From Diadema setosum (lineage: Eukaryota; Echinodermata; Echinoidea; Diadematoida; Diadematidae): a stretch of DNA of 64,000 nucleotides. The stretch is from assembly GCA_033980235.1 (NCBI GenBank), contig CM067065.1, positions 4,060,847 through 4,124,846 on the forward strand. Reading direction: 5' to 3'. Positions 54,253 through 64,000 of the stretch are shown one piece after another. Positions within the stretch are counted from its first letter, which is position 1; every line of letters starts with the position of its first letter. The position numbers were made by a program, and so were the translations under genes. The notes under the pieces were generated by a model, which did no database searches, was not told where the DNA came from, and was given only the letters and a program-made list of their open reading frames with translations.

Positions 54253-54578
54253 GGCCCGAATTCACGAAGGTGGTACAAATGAAACCATGGTTTAAACCAT
54301 GGACAAAAACCATGGAGCGCCAAGTGTCACACGGAATATTTCGTTACGAAATTGGTCATTTCGTCGACAAAATGACCGTTTCGTTAACGAAATTATCATT
54401 TTGTGGACGAAATGTTCATTAAGTTACAAAATGTTGTCATTTCGTTACAAAATAATAATTTCATCGACGAAATGACTGATTTCGTAACGAAATATTCCAT
54501 GCGGCACTTGGCGCTCCATGGTTTTTGTCCATGGTTTAAACCATGGTTTCATTTGTACCACCTTCGTGAATTCGGGCC
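54253..54578. mobile_element. Near-perfect 326-bp palindromic MITE
   Basis: The ends GGCCCGAATTCACGAAGGTG, then GTACAAATGAAACCATGG, TTTAAACCATGG, ACAAAAACCATGGAGCGCCA and their inverse pair over about 90 bp per side. The centre is built of ATTTCGTTAACGAAAT-like small palindromes (ATTTCGTCGACAAAAT, ATTTTGTGGACGAAAT, ATTTCATCGACGAAAT). AAG is present on both sides as a possible 3-bp target duplication. Confidence 0.93.
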
Positions 54579-54670
54579 AAGCAGTCTCTACTATATAGCG
54601 AGACACATGCATGCACACAAACATGTCTACAATAAAAACACGTAAAAGGTATCATAGAAAGACGGGGGGG

Positions 54671-54967
54671 GGGGGGGCGCATTTGGCATCATAGATAACA
54701 CTCCCAACTCCCAATCGGGAGGACCCGAGTTCAATTCCCGCCTAATAAAGCTTAAAAGTCCTAGGACAAGATGTTTTTTTTTTTTTTTTTTTTACAGCTG
54801 TTTCCCTCTCGACCCAGGTGAATAAATGGGTACCTGGCAACGCTATAGGGTAATAATAATGGCAATGCCCTGTGATGGAGCAATTGCAACACTGAAGAGG
54901 CTATCCTGGATAAATAAGACCTTATTTTTTCACTGTTATTACTACTATCATATCATTATCATTATGA
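54671..54967 (+). mobile_element. tRNA-derived SINE copy 2
   Basis: Same family as 49602-49857. The head ACTCCCAACTCCCAATCGGG leads to B box GTTCAATTCCC (one change from consensus). The body includes GGGTACCTGGCAACGC and AACACTGAAGAGGCTATCC; the tail is AAATAAGACCTTATT then ATT/ATC repeats. A poly-T run and a preceding G14 run are specific to this copy. Confidence 0.82.
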
Positions 54968-54969
54968 TT

Positions 54970-57960
54970 TTTGCTATTACTAAAGATTGACCTTTATCGT
55001 GTCATAATTATAGATATGTCATTGAAACTTTGAATATCGTCGATCTTTTCTATCGTCTTGACAAACTTAGCGAGGAACAGTTACAATTATTCAGGAATAG
55101 ACTACTAAAAAAATGATAATAATTTCAAATCTTCCCGCTTGATATCCTCTCCTCTCTCCATCTCTTCTTTCCCCTCTCATATCAACTTGTCTCATCTATT
55201 CCCTCTGTTTCTTATTCTTTCTTCCTATCTCTTTCTCATAAAGCGGAGCTTCATTTTTGTATACTCTCTTATGCGCTATGCCTCGCTATCATGTGGTAGA
55301 TTTCATTTCCGGGGGCATAAGAAATACACACTGTGTTTCTGATTAAGCCTCTCCACTGTAGTTATTATGACAATACGGCTTCACCATTATTTTCTTGCGA
55401 ATGTATCCTCTATCGGAATATTATACGTTTCATTTTTTTGTTACGTAAAAAAAGTTATTGTATATGACCTATTAATAATTAATACAACTAAGCTATGTAT
55501 GTTTGTTTTTCGTTTTTTGTTTTTGTTTTTGTTTTTTGCTTTTGTAGACATCAGTAAAATAGAAACATATTCATATCAAATCAAGATATACACAATGTGT
55601 CTTTGCAAGAACAGAGCTTCAGGCAATTTATCGTCGTCAGTCTGAAACGTGGAACGCTACTGAGAAAGAGACAGTGAAACTGCTATCAGGATTTTCCTCG
55701 TACATCAGTTGAAATTGAATATTAGAAGGCACAATATTATGCTTCATTGATTTCGAACCTGAAATGCCAATTATCAAGACGTGATAATACGACCTTCTTT
55801 ACATTGAAAGAATAATACATCATCATAAACGGACTGCATGCTGTTTCAAGCATACTAATGGCTGCAAAGTATATGTACACACACACACACACACACACAC
55901 GCCTACATTCTCTCTCACACACATACACCCCACACACACACGCCTGCAAATCAAATGAACACATCTGCGAAACACCTCATGGTCATTCATTACGTAAGCA
56001 GGGGGAGGGATGGTGAGAACGTCTTCGGTTGATACGCACAATGAATCGTGCGACGGCAAAATGACTTATATAATAATTCGAAGTTGGCAAAAACATTCTC
56101 GCGCAAAAGTGTGGCTAGTGAAAGGCAACGTCTCCTTTAGAGACAAGGAAACACAGGAAAAAAAAAATGCGAAGCAGACATCTATACCGTGTCTAAGACA
56201 GATAATGACTAGGTAGACGGGCATTCATCGTCGCAAATTGGCGTAGGACTTACATAATCAAATCCTTGGAAGCATTTCGCTGACATGCTGATAGGCTCGA
56301 CGGAGTCGGCATCGCACCGGAGAAGACATATATATGCAATATGTAATTCACAAAACAAAACATGTTACGCTCTAAACACAGATATAAGACAATGATATTC
56401 TTAATGAACTGATTTGATTTGGTAGTGCAGATGAGTCAGAGAAGATGCGATATTTTTTTTTTCTATATCAATAAGTTCTTAGTGTTACCATATGTACAAA
56501 TGTATTTGTCACTAAAATCACAACTGCTGATATGGATTTTTATCAAACATTTCGGAAGAATCCCATTCCCTTTCTCCGACACTTGTTAAAATTGTAGATT
56601 TGATAGCAGTTTCGAACTTACAATTGCGTAGAAAGAGACAATTCATAAAAAACACACACATGCAGTCACACACGCACAACGCGAGGAATGTCATCTTCGA
56701 CGATATAGCATTGCACATTCTTGGCGGCATTTAGTACTGAAACAAGAAAGGCCTGCAAAAAAAACAATGTGAATAATGACACGCATTCAAAATGCAAACA
56801 AATATGATATCATGAGTAACATTCTAGTCCTTCTTGCAGCCATTACCATAAGAGGCCATTACCTTGTCAGTGTCAGTTTGCATATTGTACGCAAGTAATG
56901 CAGACCTATGTTATATCCCCCTTTTCGGATTATCATGTCGGGTTTTACCCATTTTATCTAAAAAAAAAAAAAGGTCCCTTTGATATTGAAAGATTCATTT
57001 ATTCGTGGCTCGTAGCTGCTGGCACTGCCTTGTGCAGCTAGGATAGTACGGAAATGTTTACTGCCAAGTAAGGTTAGCAGACTATTCCAGCTCCGCTGGG
57101 ACGTAATAAACTACCAGATTTGCGGGGGAAATTGCCCGCCGTTGGGGCCGCGTACGGCCGCCGTGCAGGCGGCGATCGTTAATGGGGCAGGCTATCCTGG
57201 CTGTGCCCCATTCATACCGACACATTCTTATTTCATCACTGATGTTTTGTTTGTTTGTTTGTTTGTTTGTATTTTTTATTTGTTCTTTCCGCATGCTGGA
57301 ATGCAAGGATGCGCGACTAAAAATCAAAAGCGCAAATCTACCACCTCCACGTCCGCATTAGCTGAAACGTAATGTGGAAAAGGCGAAGTAGTGCGGGCAG
57401 CGGGGATTCAGCAGTGCTGTGTTAACAAAAGGTAGGGCCTATACTTTTTTTTTCAAACAGGTGAGCTCATCCGTTGAATGGGCATTAAACAATAGTGAAT
57501 TACCTCGGTGTTAAGACCAACGTCTGCTCTGATTACATGCTACAAAACATATTTAAAACAAACATCATGTACAGATGTCCCACAGAGAATTGTACTTACA
57601 TTAAAAGCTGAAGATATATTATTTGTCGTTCTTTGATGATGAGCCAATCCGCAAGATTCTTTCCACGGGAGGACTCCAGCTACAAACTGTGAGGAAAAAT
57701 AATGAAAAAGATAGAAAACAAAAGTATAGGTGTGAAAGGGAATGTAAGAGGGCGCAATTTCCGCGCATTTTTGACAGCAAAATTATACATGAGAGTGGGC
57801 CGATTCAAGTCACAGGGCAGGTGTGACTTGCGTGTCAGCCTGATTCTAAAATGTTATCAGACTCTTATAGACTAGCATGGATCTTTTTGTTTCGTAGGAA
57901 ACCTGTACATAAAGGTTGACAGATGGAAAAAAACAAACCCCAAAACCCAGATAGACAGAA
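54970..57960. other. No recognised gene
   Basis: AT-rich, with a (CA)n stretch at 55875-55900 and a (GTTT)n stretch at 57245-57270. A GC-rich patch at 57120-57215 (GCCGCGTACGGCCGCCGTGC) has no recognised function. No splice-flanked open frame. Confidence 0.5.
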
Positions 57961-58026
57961 AGATACAGACGCACAGCATACACACACACACCCACATCCA
58001 CATATATATATATATATACATACATA

Positions 58027-58028
<2 letters not shown>

Positions 58029-58079
<51 letters not shown>
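58029..58079. repeat. (TA)n microsatellite
   Basis: Pure TA run, with shorter (TA)n at 58003-58018. The tyrosine/isoleucine frames over it are artefacts. Confidence 0.95.
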
Positions 58080-58081
<2 letters not shown>

Positions 58082-58312
58082 TATACACACATGTGCAAAA
58101 TACCATGTATACATGTGTGGAAAACGTTGTAGATAATCTCCTCACACATTGTCATCATTTTCTTTTAGCGTTCATCATTAACCTTCACCTGCAGTACTGC
58201 AGCCGTGTACGGCCGTAATTGCATTCATTTTCACAACATGAATATCAACACTCATAACCTTATGTGTAAAGTGTTCATATTATCATCATTACAATAGACA
58301 AAATAATTATGC

Positions 58313-58314
<2 letters not shown>

Positions 58315-58350
<36 letters not shown>
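58315..58350. repeat. (TG)n microsatellite
   Basis: About seventeen TG units. Confidence 0.95.
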
Positions 58351-58351
<1 letters not shown>

Positions 58352-58379
58352 CGTGCATCACTGAGCGTGTGCGTGTACA

Positions 58380-59900
58380 TGTGCGTTTAATAGAAACAGT
58401 GCAGAACGATACTTACTGAGTTTTAGTTGAATTTTTCAATTAAGTCAATAATTTCATCTGTCAATATATCCAAGACTGTAAAACATATGTAGTAAATCCA
58501 GGGGTCTATGTTTCTACTAGTTTGGAAAGTAATCTTGTGCGTGTGTGGGGGGGGGGGGGGGGGGGATTAGTGTATGAAAAAGAAACAAGAAATAGTGGAT
58601 TGTATTGGCAATCGGTTTAACAGTGTGAACATTGTAGTACTATATAGGGACAGTAGCAAGTAAAAAAAAAAAAATAATAATGCTGTTGCTACCGTACGCT
58701 TTAGCCAAAATCATTGCTATTCGTGATAACGACGCCAGTTTTGTGGAGGTCATCCTTGCAGCCTTTCCAGTTCGCAGAAACCAGCCACCTACATAAAAGA
58801 AGCTCAAAGCAGAAGATCAAAGACAGAGTGTAGTGAAAATCCCAACTCAAATAGTGCCAGACTTCTAAGGCAGCGGTATTTCGTTTACTCTTTCGTTTCC
58901 TCCTAAAGACTCTCTCCCCCACATTTTCCTCATCTGCCTCCTCCTGACATCCCGAAGCCTGCCAGCTCCTAGACATACCATTAAAGGGGCTTGATACCGT
59001 TCTATCTACATTTAACAAATTAGATTAACTCGATTCGAACACGTGTCCACAACATCCCATGAGGCAGTAGAAGAAGAAAGCCAATTTGTTGGCCTCCCAG
59101 CTTTCTCTCTTTCTCTTTCCTCTCTCTCCTCTTATCTCTCTTCTGTCTCTCTTCTCTCACTCTCTCCTACTTGGCTCATAATTTGATTAAGCCGCAAGCC
59201 ACACCGTTTCACGTAAGACGTTTTAGAAGGAGGGGAATTGTGTCGTTCTGGTCGACCTCATTTTTAATCTTTTTCCTATTTCTTCTTTTGTGTGGGGGGG
59301 CATGATTCATTCGTTCAAATTTATCAAACAAATTGTAAGCTGTCTTCGATTTCTGTGTCGTCCGTCTCGGGCTTATGACAACAGGCACAGAGTATAAAAC
59401 CAATAAGAGAGAAAGAGGGAGAGCGAAAAAGATTTGATTGAGAAAGTGACTCGAGATGTTCCCAGGCCAAAGAAAGGAAAGACATACTGCTTTTCATCTT
59501 CACCTCCAATCCTTATTGTGATATTTATATTCATCTCGAGCATAATGTTGGTCTTTAGCAGACAACATATTTGAATAAGAGCTATCAAACTACAAAGATC
59601 ATAAAAAGAAAGAAACAAACATAAAACGCATAAAAAAGAGAACTGTAGTATTGAAACATATCACAAATTCAGTGTCATGTGACCTGAACGCATCCACGGT
59701 AGATATTGTATTCCGTTTCTGCTGTAACCGTGTCTTGATCACTAGCTGTAGAAACGCTTTATCGGAAACGCTCTTAGTACATGTATTATTAAATCCATCA
59801 TTGTTTATCTAATCGTTTATTATATATCTTTTAAAAGTCTTTCAGACAATCCAACATATTGATGCATGATACACACATACATTATACATCCATGTATATA
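58380..59900. other. No recognised gene
   Basis: A G19 run at about 58548-58566, a CT-rich stretch at 59102-59165, and otherwise AT-rich DNA. A minus-strand frame at 59018-58701 has no recognised domain. Confidence 0.5.
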
Positions 59901-59911
59901 CAGATTTTAAT

Positions 59912-59955
<44 letters not shown>
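59912..59955. repeat. (CT)n microsatellite
   Basis: About twenty CT units. Confidence 0.95.
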
Positions 59956-59958
<3 letters not shown>

Positions 59959-60914
59959 CTGTGCCTAGATTTTTATTGATATATATTTAAATGGAAGTAG
60001 AAAAGGGTATTTTGATAGAGGTTAATTTTTTTTTTTCCCTGGGCCGGTACGCCACTTTTCTCTGTCTCCCCGAGTGTTTTCAGTGAAATCTGCTCAACAA
60101 AAATGAATGTGTTGTTTGAGATTCTGATAGTCACGGCGTGTACCTTCCTGCGCCTAAATGTTTCCCTTTTTCGTTGTTCTGCAAAGAAGGTATGCCTCTC
60201 ATTTCCCCTTTCTCCCTTTTAAAGAGTTAGAAAAAAATATGTGGGAACATTTTGCCCCGTCAGTGTTTGATGTTTGCACGGTAAATCACTTCAATTCATA
60301 CCCCCGCCAAAGTGCTCAATCAAAACCCACTTTCGACCAATCAAAACCTAAATGAATCAATTTCGTAGACTCAACGCTCAAAATGCTACCTCCTGCTATT
60401 GATAGAAATAAGGGCAACGAAAAAAAAAGCAAAGGTTGCTAAAACGGGTCATGGGTGTACATGTATATACCATTGTCAATAGAATGCGTGTGTGTACTTG
60501 TGTGTGTTTGTGTTTATGTTAGTGCGTGCTTATGTACGTGGGTTCATGTCTTTTGAATGCATTACGTTCTGCTTTGCTACTTTTGGAGGAAAGAAATGGA
60601 GTGTTGTTGTTTGTTTTTTTTCTATTTTGGATAAAGAGTCTGAATTTGGAGTTCAAGAAGTGCAAATCTGCGATAGTTTGGTGGCTGTGATTTTTGATAC
60701 GTCTAGCCAGTATTGAGGAATGTATCGATAATTAATAGTGAGAAGAAGTTTTTACTGTAATAGAGGCACCGAGGCCTGATAGTGATGTACACCGGTTGAA
60801 GGCTCCAATTTTGCTTTTGTGTGTGGACTCTTTGATTTGAGAAAAGGAGATAGGGAAAGACCCCACGTCACATATCGGTACTGCACATTTCTGACGAGAA
60901 AACGTGAATGTGAG

Positions 60915-60932
60915 TCGTCGTCGTCGTCGTCG

Positions 60933-60975
<43 letters not shown>

Positions 60976-60992
60976 GTGTGTGTGTGTGTGTG
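60915..60992. repeat. (CGT)n(TGT)n(TG)n compound microsatellite
   Basis: CGT units pass into TTG units and then TG; the arginine/cysteine runs in frames here are artefacts. Confidence 0.95.
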
Positions 60993-61374
60993 GTGTAGAA
61001 GTTATAATCTTAAGAAGTTCCCATTCTCAGGTGAATGTGTAAAGCGGCCATGTTGGTACTTTGAGAGAGAACATAACAAAGTTATACGTAACTAAAATGA
61101 ATTGAAAAATTGATAATTCAAAACGACACATACAGAGGAAGACAAAGAAGTGGTTAAAAAAAGTAAGGACTAGGAAAAGAAGAAAGCGAGGGAAAAAGAA
61201 AGAAAAAAAATAGGAATATGATGGAAAGAGAGAGAGAGATAGAAATATAGATAACAGAGAGGGTAAACTAATGTTTTTGTGTGTGGGAGATTTCTTGAAT
61301 CTCTGCAGTGATTGTGAGAGAGGAAGAGAATGTGTGTGTGTATGTTTTTTAGATATACTGTATATATATATATA

Positions 61375-61618
61375 TGAAGGGTTTGTTTGCAAAAACCGAT
61401 AAGTCCATTTTTGAAGATTTTGAAGTACGATCTCTGTCAAAAAGTACAAAATAATACCTTTTAAATTATATATTGGTCACTACATATACAACTAGATTCT
61501 TGAAGTTATGGTCAAAAGAAGCAAAAATTTTCTTATTATTCTCTTTATTTTTCTTGAACTTTAATCGCAAATATCTCCATTTGGAAATATGGACTTATCG
61601 GTTTTTGCAAACAAACTC

Positions 61619-61622
<4 letters not shown>
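61375..61622 (-). mobile_element. TA-microsatellite MITE copy 6 (248 bp)
   Basis: Full-length, reverse internal orientation. The left terminus TGAAGGGTTTGTTTGC shares the AAGGG variant with copy 2. It is flanked on both sides by (TA)n. Confidence 0.92.
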
Positions 61623-61666
<44 letters not shown>

Positions 61667-61700
61667 GAGAGAGAGATAGAGAGGGGGGGGGGGGGGGGAG
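61623..61700. repeat. (TA)n, (GA)n and G-run
   Basis: TA run, then AGAGAGAGAT, then a G run of about 16. Confidence 0.9.
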
Positions 61701-61719
61701 GTTGATATACCACGACAGG

Positions 61720-62590
61720 AGACAGACAGGTATATGTCCATAAGATTGAAATGAAAATGCTACGTAAACACAGGGATCTGTTCCTCCTTTCAGTAGCTTT
61801 GGCGCAATCTCGACCGGCGTGCTCCCGATCGTTGGTAGGCGGAGAAGGATGGCCTCGGTCAATCTGCGCCAAGGCAACGTAAACAGGGCGTGACAGGCTC
61901 CAACATCGGGGATGTCATAATGTTTATTCTAATTACATAGCTCGACTGCCCTTCAAGAGGATGCCAATCCACCCAAGCCATCTCAAAAAAAAAAAAAATG
62001 GTAATAACGATCTTATAGGCGTGCGTGGATTTCCACGTACCACACGCAATACCTGCCCGAGTATTACACAGACCTTGTCAGATAAAATGTGACACTTTTC
62101 CAAATAAAACAATGATTTGTTCGCTCATTTCTCGGGTGCATTTGACGTCGTATGTGAATTCCAGGCATACCAGGTAAATATTTGCCAAAAGGGGGCTGTC
62201 ATCTCGAGTGCTCTGACTCCGTCGATAAGTTCCCCTCGACTCCCATTATTGTTTGTCTGCAGGATGCGTCGGTATGATAAGGGATTTGAAAATCACTGCG
62301 GACGCCAATAATGTTGAACCTTATGCGAGCGAGAGATGACAACCGAAGACAAGACAGGAGTAGAGAATGTTCATTATGTCCACTCACATACAGAAGAAAG
62401 GCGAGAAGAAGCTACCGCTCATTATCGATGCGGTGTGTTTTACGTCTCGTGCAATCAAGGGGCATGATAAAAGACGAGCCTCGCTCCGTCTGACACCCCA
62501 ACGGCCTTGCCAAAGATAATGACGAGATGCTATACTTTATGACCACCAAACCTACTGGAAACTGATGGAGTATGTTCTATATTATAATTA
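61720..62590. other. No recognised gene
   Basis: A CG-richer block at 61780-61910 and several short frames without domains or splice structure. Confidence 0.4.
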
Positions 62591-62594
62591 TCAC

Positions 62595-62841
62595 GGGCCT
62601 GTTTCATAAAGAGTTGTGATTGATCTAACGCTCGATTTATTGAGCGTAACTTGGTGAACCAAGCGTAAGTACAATATCGCGCGTAAGTCCTGTTTCATAA
62701 AGACACTTACGCTTGATTTCAAGAAAGATCAAGCGTAACTTTCAATAGATTGAGAGTAACTTGCGATCAATCAGAATGATGCTTATAAAACCCAATTTGC
62801 GATTGATCGCAACTTACGCTCAATCTTTATGAAGGAGGCCC
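62595..62841. mobile_element. Inverted-repeat MITE with TTGATC/GATCAA lattice (247 bp)
   Basis: The ends GGGCCTGTTTCATAAAGA and inverse TCTTTATGAAGGAGGCCC are followed by repeated ATTGATCGCAACTTACGCT-like words in both orientations (GATTGATCTAACGCTC, GCGATCAATC, GCGATTGATCGC). A second CCTGTTTCATAAAGA at 62689 suggests a nested end. Confidence 0.82.
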
Positions 62842-62844
62842 CAG

Positions 62845-64000
62845 AACTTAAAACATTGGTGTTTAGAATATTCACCGTACGTCAAATTTCGCATGAGAGG
62901 GGCAGCATCTATGTCCACGTCCAAACATGCCGAAGGCATGCCTTGCCTCCATGCCTGCATGCCATGTCTTCAAACAAAATAATATTTTATAGGAAGAAAA
63001 CGCTATTTAGATAAATCAAATCAATGAGGGCGAGATACCCGAATTCATGCGACTAGAGGTCACAGTAAGTGTTCGACCTAAAGCAGTAAGACGCCATATT
63101 ACGACGTAGCCTACTGGTGACTTCCTTTCTAGGTTCCAAACTTACGGCACCCTCCAATCCCAATGAATTTTCATACCTCTTCCTCACTGATTTGATTTAT
63201 TGAATTTGCCCATAGCAGGGTCACAATATTGCAATAAACAAAGAATTGACTTCCATCGACGACATTAATTGTGTGGACTAACATTATTTTTTTCATGTTT
63301 TTTTTTTTCGTTTCTGATATAAATTAGAGAAAAAGAAAACAACATTAAACAACCCACGAGTAGGTAAGCCCACATGTAATGATTGTTTCAGATATACAAG
63401 TGTAGCAATGGAAGCGCAAAGTTGTTATAGTGATAAAAAACAATAACACACATGATGACAAGACAACTCAAATTCACTCGCAGTCAAGAAATTACTAACT
63501 GCTGTGACAGGTCTTGTCTCTGCACCTTGTCGAGCTCGTCCTGAAAGGGATGGTCATACGTTAACGATTCACATATTATTCTCATTGATAATGAGTCCCT
63601 ATAACAACTGCTCCGAAAAGTCTCAATCATCGGTCGGCGTGACGCGTCGTCACTCGCCAGCTCGGCCCTTCGATAATCGGTCCAGACTAGCTCGATAAAC
63701 CGTGGGAATGCGGAGGTCGCCTCTATCTTCAGAAATATTCAAGAAATGTCAAACATTGTTTGGATAGATGGCATATTATTTCGGCCCGTCTAGTCGCTCG
63801 TCAAGTCTCCATTTGTGCACAGAGATCCATCAGTGGTAAAGAAGAGGAAAAAAAAAGTTGTTTTCATAGATGCAATTTTAGTATGTGGATGTAGATAGAA
63901 AATCTAAGAAAATAGATATCTAAATACCTGTTATATGCCTTGGACCATAAGCGAAAAAAAATGTTAATGAACACAATAAAGAAACGAATCGATAAGAATT
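62845..64000. other. No recognised gene at the window end
   Basis: AT-rich DNA. A repeated GGCATGCC/CATGCCTGCATGCC stretch at 62931-62965. No exon of the GABA-B-like gene was found. Confidence 0.5.

Noticed and set aside
54700..55000. CRISPR-like or prokaryotic features anywhere in the window
   Set aside because: No array of equal direct repeats with unique spacers was seen; all tandem arrays are microsatellite, minisatellite or satellite type and the genes are intron-containing.
61561..61877. Minus-strand frames of 85-103 codons
   Set aside because: They run through GA, G and TA tracts and the MITE terminus; no domain.

Overview
This is a stretch of eukaryotic nuclear DNA from an animal. 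It is AT-rich and gene-poor, with phase-0 spliced exons, many dinucleotide and tetranucleotide microsatellites, CCCTAA-type telomere-like repeats, tRNA-derived SINEs, L2/CR1-like and L1/Tx1-like LINE remnants, and a dense population of short inverted-repeat elements. Together these suggest a marine invertebrate deuterostome, most likely an echinoderm of sea-urchin type. That placement is inference; no rRNA or mitochondrial marker is present.

Three gene loci can be supported. (1) A complete three-exon stefin (type-1 cystatin, cysteine-protease inhibitor) gene on + at 13113-22747; all introns are phase 0 and the introns are packed with repeats. (2) The first coding exon of a GABA-B-like/class C receptor on + at 47335-47685, with a signal peptide and the start of a periplasmic-binding-protein-like ligand domain; the rest probably lies beyond 64000. 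(3) An isolated, strongly coding-like internal exon on - at about 46491-46774, family unknown. A weaker candidate is a first exon of a small secreted protein at 23555-23748, with a well-placed TATA box.

Layout: 0.56-4.8 kb is a foldback-type element whose arms are arrays of a 16-bp unit, interrupted by an L2-like LINE 3' end and by MITEs. 5.6-10.1 kb holds three inverted-repeat elements, including a 2.94-kb element with 34-bp termini sitting in a TA microsatellite. 11.2 kb holds a telomere-like cassette. 13.1-22.7 kb is the stefin gene; intron 2 is almost wholly a nested element carrying two tandem arrays that share one mirror-symmetric motif. 24.2-42.1 kb is a direct segmental duplication (7.7 kb and 6.6 kb copies) separated by a spacer that contains a decayed L1/Tx1-like LINE. 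The two copies act as filled and empty alleles: two insertions and one internal duplication are present only in copy 1, which fixes their boundaries and target-site duplications. 44.4-64 kb holds the two receptor-region exons and then about 16 kb of intron or intergenic DNA with SINEs and MITEs.

The most notable material is the mobile-element biology: a MITE family with six full copies always flanked by TA/GATA microsatellites, two inverted-repeat-bounded telomere-like cassettes, and a concatemeric inverted-repeat element whose empty site is visible in the duplicate. No prokaryotic-style operon, CRISPR array or rRNA is present.
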